From contig SLIY01000101.1 in NCBI GenBank assembly GCA_007135385.1, forward strand, positions 1 to 13,735: a stretch of DNA of 13,735 bases. Reading direction: 5' to 3'. Source of the stretch: Leptolyngbyaceae cyanobacterium CSSed165cm_216 (GTDB lineage Bacteria > Cyanobacteriota > Cyanobacteriia > Phormidesmidales > Phormidesmidaceae). The notes beneath the pieces were generated by a model, which did no database searches, was not told where the DNA came from, and was given only the letters and a program-made list of their open reading frames with translations. Every line of letters starts with the position of its first letter. Position 1 is the first letter of the stretch. This document shows positions 6,165 through 12,802 of the stretch, piece by piece. A program made the position numbers and the translations under genes.

Positions 6165-6623
6165 ATGAAAACTCAGCAGCATATCGTTGCCCTAATCGCT
6201 GGTTTAATCTTTGGCTTGGGGTTGGGCTATTCCCAAATGATTGACCCCGAGCGGGTGATTGGGTTTCTCGACTTGGTGGGTGACTGGGACCCCACCCTGG
6301 CCTTTGTCATGGGTGGGGCCGTGTTGGTAACCGTCGTCACCTTCCGGTGGATTCTCAAGCGACCCCACCCCCTGTTTAATGGCAAATTTTATTTGCCCAC
6401 CCGCCAGGATGTCGATCAGCCGCTAATCCTGGGTGCCGTCTTGTTTGGTATTGGCTGGGGGATTGGCGGTTACTGTCCTGGTCCAGCGATTACCTCTTTG
6501 GTACTGGGTCATTGGAATCCGGTGCTGTTTGTGGTGGCGATGATTGCCGGTTCCCTCACGTCTCGCTGGCTGACTGCTCGCCAAAGCCGTCCTACCCCCG
6601 CGGCCCCAGAGCCCAGGGGGTAA
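6165..6623 (+). CDS. YeeE/YedE-family sulfur transporter, C-terminal half
   Basis: This is the second half of the split YeeE/YedE transporter (152 aa). About four hydrophobic segments are seen (7-22, 45-62, 87-103, 118-134), with the half-specific motif GYSQMIDPERVIGFLDL (21-37) and GIGWGIGGYCPGPAI (95-109) bearing C104, the counterpart of the first half's Cys motif. The C-terminus is a Pro/Arg-rich cytoplasmic tail. The start ATG 6165 is preceded by AAGGA about 11 nt away, a spacing on the long side. It lies 44 nt after the first half with no terminator between, so the two should be co-transcribed and form one transporter. Substrate, presumably thiosulfate or a related sulfur species, is inferred from family knowledge only. 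Confidence 0.85.
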   Translation: MKTQQHIVALIAGLIFGLGLGYSQMIDPERVIGFLDLVGDWDPTLAFVMGGAVLVTVVTFRWILKRPHPLFNGKFYLPTRQDVDQPLILGAVLFGIGWGIGGYCPGPAITSLVLGHWNPVLFVVAMIAGSLTSRWLTARQSRPTPAAPEPRG

Positions 6624-6695
6624 TAAACCGTAAACCTGGTGCAGCGTCAAGCCAAATATTCGCTACCCTAGACGGTCGTATAGTGAGATCTGGTC

Positions 6696-6721
6696 ATGGT
6701 GAGCTGAGATTAGCTCATCAT
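6696..6721. promoter_or_regulatory. Inverted repeat ATGGTGAGCT/AGCTCATCAT before the TPR gene
   Basis: Two 10-nt arms matching at 9 of 10 positions are separated by GAGATT, ending 25 nt before the TPR-protein start. There is no T-run after it, so it is a weak terminator candidate for the upstream transporter genes. Its location also fits an operator or an RNA hairpin in the leader. Function unknown. Confidence 0.4.
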
Positions 6722-6746
6722 GGCTACGTGGGGAGTAGTGTGACCT

Positions 6747-7298
6747 ATGGTTAGTCTGCACAAAATTGTTTTGGGACTGGTGCTGAGCGGCATGAGTCTG
6801 GAGTTGGGACTGGGTCGTCTACCGGCCTTGGCTAAGCCGGGTCTGGCGATGGAGCCTGAGATCGAGGCTGAAATCGTTCAGACCAAGCAAAATGCCGCCC
6901 AAACCTATACCCAAGCCATGCTGGCTGGCTATAACGCCACCGAAAGAAGGGATTACCACACGGCCTTGATTAACTTTCGGCGAGCGTTAGCGGTCCGCCC
7001 TGGCGATCGCTATGCCACCGCCGCGATTCGCAATATGGAAACCTACATTGCCCAACAGCGGGCTGAGGCGGCTAAACAAGCAGAAATCGCCCGCCTGCAA
7101 ACAACCCTGGCAGAGGCGGTGGGTGCCAATGACTGGGCCTGTGCCGCCGCCTCGGTGGATCGTTTAGTCACCCTGGTACCGCCGAACTCCACAGACCGGG
7201 CGCGGCTGATCGCTTATCGGAGGGAGTTGGGGGGCTTTATTCAATCCCGAGATAATTTGGAGCAGTGGTCGACGATCTGCCCTGGGGGACAGATCTAG
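6747..7298 (+). CDS. Exported TPR-like protein of unknown function
   Basis: This 183-residue protein is not recognised as a named family. Residues 1-30 look like a signal peptide: a Lys at 6, a hydrophobic core (IVLGLVLSGMSLELGLG) and a small-residue LPALAKP cleavage region. Residues about 52-104 form a helix-turn-helix pair with TPR character (Tyr/Ala/Leu spacing in DYHTALINFRRALAVRPGD, then a second helix). Residues 104-125 are charged and may be coiled coil. A second helical pair follows (125-165). Two Cys remain in the mature part (C132, C178), which could pair in the periplasm. The start ATG 6747 has GGGGAG about 11 nt upstream. It is monocistronic, or the last gene after the YeeE pair (123-nt gap). 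A TPR protein in this setting usually acts as a periplasmic scaffold, but no partner can be named. Confidence 0.65.
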   Translation: MVSLHKIVLGLVLSGMSLELGLGRLPALAKPGLAMEPEIEAEIVQTKQNAAQTYTQAMLAGYNATERRDYHTALINFRRALAVRPGDRYATAAIRNMETYIAQQRAEAAKQAEIARLQTTLAEAVGANDWACAAASVDRLVTLVPPNSTDRARLIAYRRELGGFIQSRDNLEQWSTICPGGQI

Positions 7299-7321
7299 GC
7301 GAGAGCTTGGCGCAGCCGGTA

Positions 7322-7434
7322 GGGGTGGGTAAGTTGAGGCCCGTAAGGGAGATCAACGCATATAGCCGTTGACATTCTGGAGTAGTTGACCCACCCCGCC
7401 CTGCGGGCACCGCTCCCAAGAGGGGACCCACCCC
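7322..7434. repeat. Dispersed palindromic repeat between convergent genes
   Basis: GGGGTGGGT (7322-7330) is inverted at 7389-7397 and again at 7426-7434 (ACCCACCCC). Between the last two are the palindromes CCCTGCGGG and CTCCCAAGAGGGG. An inner hairpin (GTTGA...TCAAC, 7333-7357) lies in the left part. A related sequence in opposite orientation closes the window (13706-13735). It fills the gap between convergent genes and could act as a bidirectional terminator, although it lacks a clear U-run. It resembles GC-rich intergenic repeats I recall from filamentous cyanobacteria. Confidence 0.7.
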
Positions 7435-7443
7435 GAACTGAGG

Positions 7444-8898
7444 TTAATGGTCAAACAGCTTCAGTTGCAGCTCTGGCTTCACCCGCATCACCACTAGGGT
7501 CATGTCATCATCATTGCTGCGATCGCCGCCAATGAACCGATCCAGTAAATCAAAGGTGTAGTTCAGAATATCGTTGGCGGTAGAGCAATTACGGCAGGCC
7601 CATTGCAGCGCCCGCTCCAAATTTTCTTCTTCAAACCGTTCCCCTCGGGCATTGGCTGCTTCAGTAAAGCCATCGGTGTAAAACACCACCGTATCCCCGG
7701 GTTGCAGTTCAATTTCAGCTTCGTAGTACTGGGTACTCATATCTAGTCCCAGCAACATACCGACCGTATCCAGGCGAGTAATGGTATTGGTGGCCGCTTG
7801 CCACAAAAAAGGCGGGTTGTGGGCCGCATTGCCATAGGCCAAAATCCGAGTTTTGGGATTGTATTCGGCATAGAACAGGGTGACAAAACGGTTGGAATTC
7901 TCCAAATCCCCATGCATCACAAAGTTCAAGTGCTGCAAAATCTGGGCCGGAGAATGGCCGTTTAGCACCTCTGCCCGCAATAGCCCCCGCATCATGGTCA
8001 TGATTAGCCCAGCGGGTACCCCTTTGCCCATCACATCGCCAATGGCAAAACTCCAGGGGTCAGCGGCAGAGCGAGGAGCACTGGGGTGACGCAGTTGATC
8101 GAAGGTGGTCGGGATAAAGTCATAGTAGTCGCCCCCTACCCGGTGGGCTGTCTTACATTTGGCGGCCAGATCCATCCCTTCAATTACTGGACATTCTCGA
8201 GGCAGCAGTTGTAATTGAATTTCAGCCCCAATCTCTAGCTCCCGGTCCAGCCGCTCTTTTTTGCGTAGGGCCACCGTCAGCTCATTATTTTCGATCGCCA
8301 CCGAGGTCTGATCCGCCACCAGTCGTACCAGCTTCTGGCGGGTCTCGGTCCAGGCATAGTCGGGATCTCGACTAAATACATAGAGTCGACCCCGCTCCAC
8401 ATTTTGCACAATGATCGCCGTGCCAAACAGTTGAAAGTCATCCCCCAGGTAGCGATTCACCTGGCGATCGAGGGATAACATGGCATTGCGGGCCATGGTC
8501 ATGGCGCTACTTTCGGGGGCGGGCTGAAAGCTAGCGGTAACCTGACGAGTGGCGGCCTCCAGGGCCGATCGCACATCCTGACATTGATCTTCGCTCTGGC
8601 AGTGGAGCCGTTCTAAGCGCACCTGGCCATCGGCCCGAAACAGGACTAGTGCTCCCCCGCCGGCATCGGTCACTCGGCTGGCAATCATGGGAATCAGCTC
8701 TAAGAACTGATTCAGGTTATTGAGGCTGCGGAGGGCAAACCCCAAGGAGCTTAATAAGTCCTGGATCTTATATTGTTCTCGCTGTAGGCGAGCCACCAAT
8801 TCCTTGAGCGCAAAAACCGGTGGCGTATCGGGTAGACCGCCAGTACTAGTGCTTTCAAACGAAGGGGATGGCCCTGATGGCATCGGCACAGCTGTCAT
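7444..8898 (-). CDS. GAF domain-containing PP2C (SpoIIE-type) serine phosphatase
   Basis: This cytoplasmic signalling protein (484 aa) resembles RsbU/SpoIIE phosphatases, which dephosphorylate Ser/Thr-phosphorylated regulators such as anti-anti-sigma factors. Residues 1-30 are low-complexity. A helix (about 30-65) leads into a GAF-like sensor (about 65-205). A charged coiled linker (205-230, ending in LEIGAEIQLQLLP) joins the PP2C domain (230-475), with metal-binding Asp in VGGDYYDF (D257, D260), AIGDVMGKG (D288), FYTDG (D409) and NDDDMTLVV (D463-D465). Start: ATG 8898; a TTG 15 nt upstream is in frame but has no ribosome site. No anti-sigma, STAS or kinase gene is adjacent, so the target and GAF ligand are unknown. 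It stands alone, divergent from murT. A CATAAT hexamer upstream on the minus strand is a possible -10. Confidence 0.88.
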   Translation of the reverse strand: MTAVPMPSGPSPSFESTSTGGLPDTPPVFALKELVARLQREQYKIQDLLSSLGFALRSLNNLNQFLELIPMIASRVTDAGGGALVLFRADGQVRLERLHCQSEDQCQDVRSALEAATRQVTASFQPAPESSAMTMARNAMLSLDRQVNRYLGDDFQLFGTAIIVQNVERGRLYVFSRDPDYAWTETRQKLVRLVADQTSVAIENNELTVALRKKERLDRELEIGAEIQLQLLPRECPVIEGMDLAAKCKTAHRVGGDYYDFIPTTFDQLRHPSAPRSAADPWSFAIGDVMGKGVPAGLIMTMMRGLLRAEVLNGHSPAQILQHLNFVMHGDLENSNRFVTLFYAEYNPKTRILAYGNAAHNPPFLWQAATNTITRLDTVGMLLGLDMSTQYYEAEIELQPGDTVVFYTDGFTEAANARGERFEEENLERALQWACRNCSTANDILNYTFDLLDRFIGGDRSNDDDMTLVVMRVKPELQLKLFDH

Positions 8899-9024
8899 GG
8901 GAGACCTAGACAAGACGAATAAGTAAATGGAACGACAAACGGGCTAATTATGGACCCTAATTGCAAATTTGGAGCAAAAATTCTAAAAATTCTCCCTTAG
9001 GTATCCCTTAACTCCCCTAAAACC

Positions 9025-9089
9025 TTGGTCTAGGAGCTGATTGGGACATTTGGCCTAGGCCCCAAATCTGCGCCCTAATCTTAGACCAA
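9025..9089. repeat. Degenerate 65-nt palindrome centred on GGCCTAGGCC
   Basis: The outer arms TTGGTCTA (9025-9032) and TAGACCAA (9082-9089) are perfectly inverted. Inside, GATTGGG answers CCCTAATC with one bulge, and ATTTGG/CCAAAT flank the 10-nt palindrome GGCCTAGGCC. It may be the relic of a hairpin element, or an operator, about 130-190 nt upstream of the phosphatase start. Confidence 0.5.
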
Positions 9090-9185
9090 TACCCTAAAGC
9101 TTGGGGCCATTCTAGCGGATGAATTGAGAATTGACTGGACAAGGGGCGAACTTATTTCACCCCTTCGACAGACGTTGGCCACAGG

Positions 9186-9229
9186 CCGTCTTGCTTAGGC
9201 TGGTCCATTGCCCAGCCTAAGCAAGACGG
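9186..9229. repeat. Perfect 18-bp stem-loop upstream of murT
   Basis: CCGTCTTGCTTAGGCTGG is followed by an 8-nt loop (TCCATTGC) and its exact reverse complement. No T-run follows on either strand, so it is not a canonical terminator, and it lies between divergent genes where none is needed. It could be an attenuator-like leader hairpin of murT, part of a small RNA, or a mobile-element relic. Confidence 0.8.
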
Positions 9230-9430
9230 TTAGCCATAGCAAAGCCTTCTGAGTCATCTATCTGGGTGATGTCATGGGCTGCACCTGGTTTCGAGAAAAC
9301 GAGCCGCTTGGAGAAAGAAACCCTATGTTTGTCAAAGACCGCCAAAGTCAAATCTGCCTTCTGCCTTTCTAGGCTAGACTCTGGTACGCTTTGCGGAAGA
9401 TCCTGCGCGTTTGGGGGGAGTCGCCCTACC

Positions 9431-10747
9431 ATGAACCAACTCTTGCTGATTCCCATTGTCGCTTTCGCGAAGTTGTTGACCTGGGTGCTGAAGCTATCGG
9501 GCCGTGGCTCTGGCACGGCACTGCCTGGCTATCTGGTGGGTAAGTACTTTCCCTCTGCCCTCGGTGCGCTGGTTAGCCAAATCCCGATCATTGTGGCAAT
9601 TACGGGAACCAACGGCAAAACCACCACCCAAACCATGCTCAGCGCTACCCTGAGTCGGGTACCGGGGGTCAAGATGCTGCGGAATAAGGCCGGGGCCAAC
9701 CTTAGCCAGGGCATTTTGTCCGAACTGCTGAAGCAGAGCAATGTCTGGGGGCGGCTCGACGTGACCCACGCCATCTTAGAGGTGGAAGAAGCTACCTTGC
9801 CCCGGATTGCGGCCCTCTTGCAGCCCCAGATCATTGCGGTCACTAACCTCTATCGAGACCAATTGGATGCCTACGGTGAAATCGATCGCACCGAAAAACT
9901 GATTCGCGATGGCATTGCTCAATGCCCCCAGGCGGTGGTGGTGGTGAATGGCGATGACCCCCGTACAGCCCGGCTCACCAATGGCTTGGGTAATCGCACT
10001 TACTTTATGTCGCTGGCGGCTGACTACGCCAAGTTTTTACCCTACGAAGGTGCCCTACACCAACGTCAGCCGCAGGAGGCAGGGCTGGAGGCTAGCCAGA
10101 TTCGGATTAACCCCGATCTGACCACTGACTTTGCCATCCATGGCACCCTGGCTGAAGCGGTCGAGATGCCCCAGGTGAGAACGGCATCCCCAGGCTTTTT
10201 TCATGTCTATAATGCCCTGATGGCGATCGCCATGGCCAAGCTGCTGGGGGTGGCCGATGACACTGCCTTGACTGGGCTGCAAACTTTTAAACCAGCCTTT
10301 GGCCGAGGCGAGATTCTGACTAAACAGGTGGGGGCTAAACAGGTCCACTACCGGCTGTTGCTGGTGAAAAATCCGGCCAGTTTTAGCCTCAGCCTGGAGT
10401 TACTGAAGGCCATTCCTGCCCTGAAGCTAGTGTTGGCGATTAACGACAACACCGCCGATGGTAAGGATGTCTCCTGGCTGTGGGATAGCGAGTTGGAACG
10501 GCTGAACCAGGCCCAGATCGACTGGATTCTGTGTACCGGCATTCGAGCTAAAGATATGGCGGTGCGGCTCAAATATGCGCTGGATACACCGCCCCCAGAG
10601 CCAATTCTCACCCTAGAACCGATTCGTGAAGCGCTCGCTCGCTCCTTTGACACCGCCGCGGCTGGGGAGACTATTTTTGTAATGCCCACCTATACCGCCA
10701 TGCTAGAGTTTCGCAAGCTGATGGGTAAGACCCTGGATATTGTTTAA
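9431..10747 (+). CDS. murT: Lipid II isoglutaminyl synthase, ligase subunit MurT
   Basis: MurT is a Mur-ligase-like enzyme that, with GatD, amidates the alpha-carboxyl of D-Glu in lipid II stem peptides using ATP and GatD-derived ammonia. It has 438 aa, the family's usual size. A hydrophobic N-terminal stretch (4-20) precedes the Mur ATPase P-loop AITGTNGKTTT (56-66) and the segment RNKAGANLSQG (84-94). The Mur central fold includes VTNLYRDQLDAYGE and a VVNGDDP turn (172-177); the C-terminal domain has PAFGRGE and the acidic motif DGKDVSWLWD (343-352) typical of MurT, which helps position the GatD-derived ammonia. Only two Cys occur (165, 368), so the Cys4 zinc ribbon of staphylococcal and streptococcal MurT is absent. 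Start: ATG 9431, with GGGGGGAG 10 nt upstream and the family-like start MNQLLLIPIV. A GGGGG-TAG-CCCCC hairpin (10756-10768) follows the stop, without a T-run. gatD lies 165 nt downstream. Confidence 0.9.
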   Translation: MNQLLLIPIVAFAKLLTWVLKLSGRGSGTALPGYLVGKYFPSALGALVSQIPIIVAITGTNGKTTTQTMLSATLSRVPGVKMLRNKAGANLSQGILSELLKQSNVWGRLDVTHAILEVEEATLPRIAALLQPQIIAVTNLYRDQLDAYGEIDRTEKLIRDGIAQCPQAVVVVNGDDPRTARLTNGLGNRTYFMSLAADYAKFLPYEGALHQRQPQEAGLEASQIRINPDLTTDFAIHGTLAEAVEMPQVRTASPGFFHVYNALMAIAMAKLLGVADDTALTGLQTFKPAFGRGEILTKQVGAKQVHYRLLLVKNPASFSLSLELLKAIPALKLVLAINDNTADGKDVSWLWDSELERLNQAQIDWILCTGIRAKDMAVRLKYALDTPPPEPILTLEPIREALARSFDTAAAGETIFVMPTYTAMLEFRKLMGKTLDIV

Positions 10748-10798
10748 GCTGTCCTGGGGGTAGCCCCCTGTCGGGCAGATATAAATCAACAATGTCCG

Positions 10799-10907
10799 TC
10801 AGCACAAACCTCCACGAGGCACAGGATTCTTTTTCTGCCTGCTACGCGCGGACAAAGCCCTACTGCCTTCTGCCCTCTGCCTTCATCCTTCCGCTTTCTG
10901 CCTTTCC
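10799..10907 (+). repeat. Left copy of an inverted repeat pair plus CTGCCTT heptamer tract
   Basis: Positions 10832-10874 form a 43-nt exact inverted match to 12809-12851, and TCAGCACAAACCT (10799-10811) exactly matches inverted 12872-12884 after an equal 20-nt gap that itself keeps GGATTC. The shared unit is thus about 76 nt. On the inner side six CTGCCTT-like heptamers (10863-10904) continue to within 5 nt of the gatD ATG. Confidence 0.85.
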
Positions 10908-10912
10908 CTACT

Positions 10913-11710
10913 ATGCCCTACGCCTTGACCTTGACCCACCTGTACCCCGACCATCTGAATCTCTATGGGGACACGGGTAATTTAATTGTGCTCAAACGGC
11001 GCTGCCAGTGGATGGGCATTGACTGTACGGTGCAGTCGCTGACCATGGGTGATCGCCCCACCCCCGGCCACACCGACCTCTATTTTATGGGGGGTGGCCA
11101 AGACAACGACCAGGTGGCGGTGGTGGACGACTTTCACCAGCTCAAAGCTGATGCTATTCAGGCTGATACCGGGGCGGGGACGGTGTTCTTGGGGGTCTGC
11201 GGCGGCTACCAGCTGATGGGCCACACCTTTTTAATGGGCAATGGGGAAGAGACCCCAGGTCTGGGCATTATTAATGTCAGAACTAAGGCTCCTGGCACCG
11301 AGGTGAAGCAACGTTGCATTGGCAACCTGGTGGTAGAGCTAAGCTCGACTATCCATACTGAAATGACTACCATGTATGCGGCTCCCAAGCCCATCCCCCG
11401 CACCCTGGTGGGGTTTGAAAACCATTCTGGGCAAACCTATCTGGGGGAAGGGGTTACCCCCCTGGCTAAAACCATTACTGGCTTTGGCAATAATGCCACA
11501 GCCGAGTATGAAGGGGCCCGCTACCGCAATGTGTTTGGCAGCTATATGCACGGGTCACTGCTACCCAAAAATCCCCATTTTGCCGACTACTTAATCTGGC
11601 TGGCGTTACGGCGTAAATACGGCGATGATGCTTTGACCCTACCCGCCCTGGGCGATCGCGAAGAATTGGAGGCCCACCACTACGCTGTGCAGCGCTACGG
11701 CAGAGGCTAG
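10913..11710 (+). CDS. gatD: Lipid II isoglutaminyl synthase, glutaminase subunit GatD
   Basis: GatD is a class I (triad-type) glutamine amidotransferase of the CobB/CobQ-like group that supplies ammonia to MurT (265 aa). The N-terminus TLTHLYPDHLNLYGDTGN (6-23) is the family's typical opening and fixes the start. YFMGGGQDNDQ (57-67) leads to the nucleophile elbow GVCGGYQLMGH with C96. FENHSG (169-173) and SYMHGSLLPKNP (210-221) supply the conserved His residues, H213 being the likely catalytic one. It acts in the cytoplasm as a heterodimer with MurT. There is no Shine-Dalgarno before ATG 10913, only a C/T-rich heptamer tract, so translation start may be weak or leaderless. lepB begins 2 nt after its stop. 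Cobyric-acid-synthase-like annotation is the usual mislabel; the adjacent murT settles the role. Confidence 0.9.
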   Translation: MPYALTLTHLYPDHLNLYGDTGNLIVLKRRCQWMGIDCTVQSLTMGDRPTPGHTDLYFMGGGQDNDQVAVVDDFHQLKADAIQADTGAGTVFLGVCGGYQLMGHTFLMGNGEETPGLGIINVRTKAPGTEVKQRCIGNLVVELSSTIHTEMTTMYAAPKPIPRTLVGFENHSGQTYLGEGVTPLAKTITGFGNNATAEYEGARYRNVFGSYMHGSLLPKNPHFADYLIWLALRRKYGDDALTLPALGDREELEAHHYAVQRYGRG

Positions 11711-11712
11711 GT

Positions 11713-12801
11713 ATGGGGCGAAGCAGCGGCCATGGGCCACCCAGGCTGGGGGCGAGGCAAAAGCCGGAAAAGAGTCCCTGGTTGGCGGTGAATTGGTCAG
11801 TGGTCCTACCAGGGGTGGGGCAGCTGTACGATGGGGCGATCGCCCGAGGGTGGTTTTTGCTGTGCAGTCACCTGGGGCTCATGGGCTTTATCGTCTGGTC
11901 TATTTTTGCCCCCCAGGGCAACACCCTAAGGGGACTCCTCACCCTACTGCCCCTGGGGGGGCTTTACATCGCCACCCTGTGGGATAGCCATCGGGAAGCG
12001 AAACGGGGCATCACCCTAGAGGACTTTAGCCCCCTCAGCTATCGGTCTACCGATCCCTGGTACCCGGTGTTTCTCTCGCAAATTTTGCCGGGGTTAGGGC
12101 ATCTGTTTTTGCAAAAGGCGCTGTTGGGGGGTGGGCTGCTGCTCCTAGGCATTGTCACGTCCTACGCCGCCAATTTTTATCCAGTCCTGTTGCCTCTACC
12201 GCCCTTGATTTGGGCGGCCGCCTGTGGTTTAGCCTATCGCGCCACCCCCGGCAAACGAACCCAGTGGCCCATGCTCAAGGCGCTGCTGGTGGCCCTAGTG
12301 GTGACCCGACTGCTGATCACTTCGGCGCCCGCCCTGGTCTACCAGGCTGTGGAGCAAACGGTTATTCCCAGCCAGTCTATGGTGCCGACCTTAGAGGTGG
12401 GCGATCGCCTGTTTGTCCGGCGCCGTTCCCCTCGTTATCAGCCTGCGGTAGGGGAACTGGTGGTGTTCTATCCTCCCCCAGCCGTCCTGGCCCGGGTGCC
12501 GACAGCTAGCCCCAGCGATTTATGGATTAAGCGGGTGGTGGCTGTACCGGGGCAACGGGTAGAAGTGCGCGACGGACAGGTGTGGATAGATGGTACCCCC
12601 CTGTATGAGCCCTACATTGCCGAGCCCCCCACCTATCAGTGGGGGCCAGCCACCGTTCCCCCCGGGGAATGTGTTGTGCTGGGGGATAACCGCAACGCCA
12701 GTAACGACTCTCACGTTTGGGGATTCTTGCCCCAAGCTTCGATTTTAGGTAATGCCTATAAAATTTTTTGGCCCCCCCACCGGGTACAGCCCTTGCCGTA
12801 G
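11713..12801 (+). CDS. lepB: Signal peptidase I with long duplicated membrane N-terminus
   Basis: This type I leader peptidase cleaves signal peptides of Sec/Tat-exported proteins at the membrane surface. The catalytic part is C-terminal (about 205-362): IPSQSMVPTLEVGD with nucleophile S222, WIKRVVAVPG with general base K273, and LGDNRNASNDSHVWG (323-337). Simple cyanobacterial homologues are about 200 aa; this one has 362. Residues about 22-180 hold two similar membrane modules: PWLAVNWSVVLPGVGQLY plus two hydrophobic stretches, then PWYPVFLSQILPGLGHLF plus similar stretches. These resemble an internal duplication, followed by a final anchor (188-210). Start: ATG 11713, with AGAGG 6 nt upstream inside the gatD end, and a 2-nt gap from gatD, so it is coupled to it. 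Symbol by homology of the catalytic domain; the N-terminal modules are not assigned. Confidence 0.88.
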   Translation: MGRSSGHGPPRLGARQKPEKSPWLAVNWSVVLPGVGQLYDGAIARGWFLLCSHLGLMGFIVWSIFAPQGNTLRGLLTLLPLGGLYIATLWDSHREAKRGITLEDFSPLSYRSTDPWYPVFLSQILPGLGHLFLQKALLGGGLLLLGIVTSYAANFYPVLLPLPPLIWAAACGLAYRATPGKRTQWPMLKALLVALVVTRLLITSAPALVYQAVEQTVIPSQSMVPTLEVGDRLFVRRRSPRYQPAVGELVVFYPPPAVLARVPTASPSDLWIKRVVAVPGQRVEVRDGQVWIDGTPLYEPYIAEPPTYQWGPATVPPGECVVLGDNRNASNDSHVWGFLPQASILGNAYKIFWPPHRVQPLP

Positions 12802-12802
12802 G

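Larger units (their letters stand above)
8899..9430. other. 532-nt divergent spacer between the phosphatase gene and murT
   Basis: No convincing gene is present. From left to right it holds an AT-rich stretch with a tandem AAAAATTCT, a possible promoter zone for the leftward phosphatase; a degenerate palindrome at 9025-9089; an 18-bp perfect hairpin at 9186-9229; and two CTGCCTT heptamers at 9354-9367. A GGGGGGAG lies 10 nt before the murT ATG. The murT promoter could not be fixed; TTGACT at 9131 is a weak -35 candidate. Confidence 0.6.

Noticed and set aside
8899..8913. TTG start five codons upstream for the phosphatase
   Set aside because: No ribosome site and no conserved residues gained; ATG 8898 is simpler.
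9266..9430. 55-codon upstream extension of murT
   Set aside because: The residues are not MurT-like, the region contains heptamer repeats, and GGGGGGAG precedes ATG 9431.
10756..10768. GGGGG-TAG-CCCCC hairpin as murT terminator
   Set aside because: Short stem, 3-nt loop, no T-run, and murT/gatD are functionally one enzyme, so termination here is doubtful. Kept only as a note.
10913..11710. Cobyric acid synthase CobQ
   Set aside because: It is far too short for CobQ and has only the amidotransferase half; the adjacent murT and the GatD-type N-terminus fit better.
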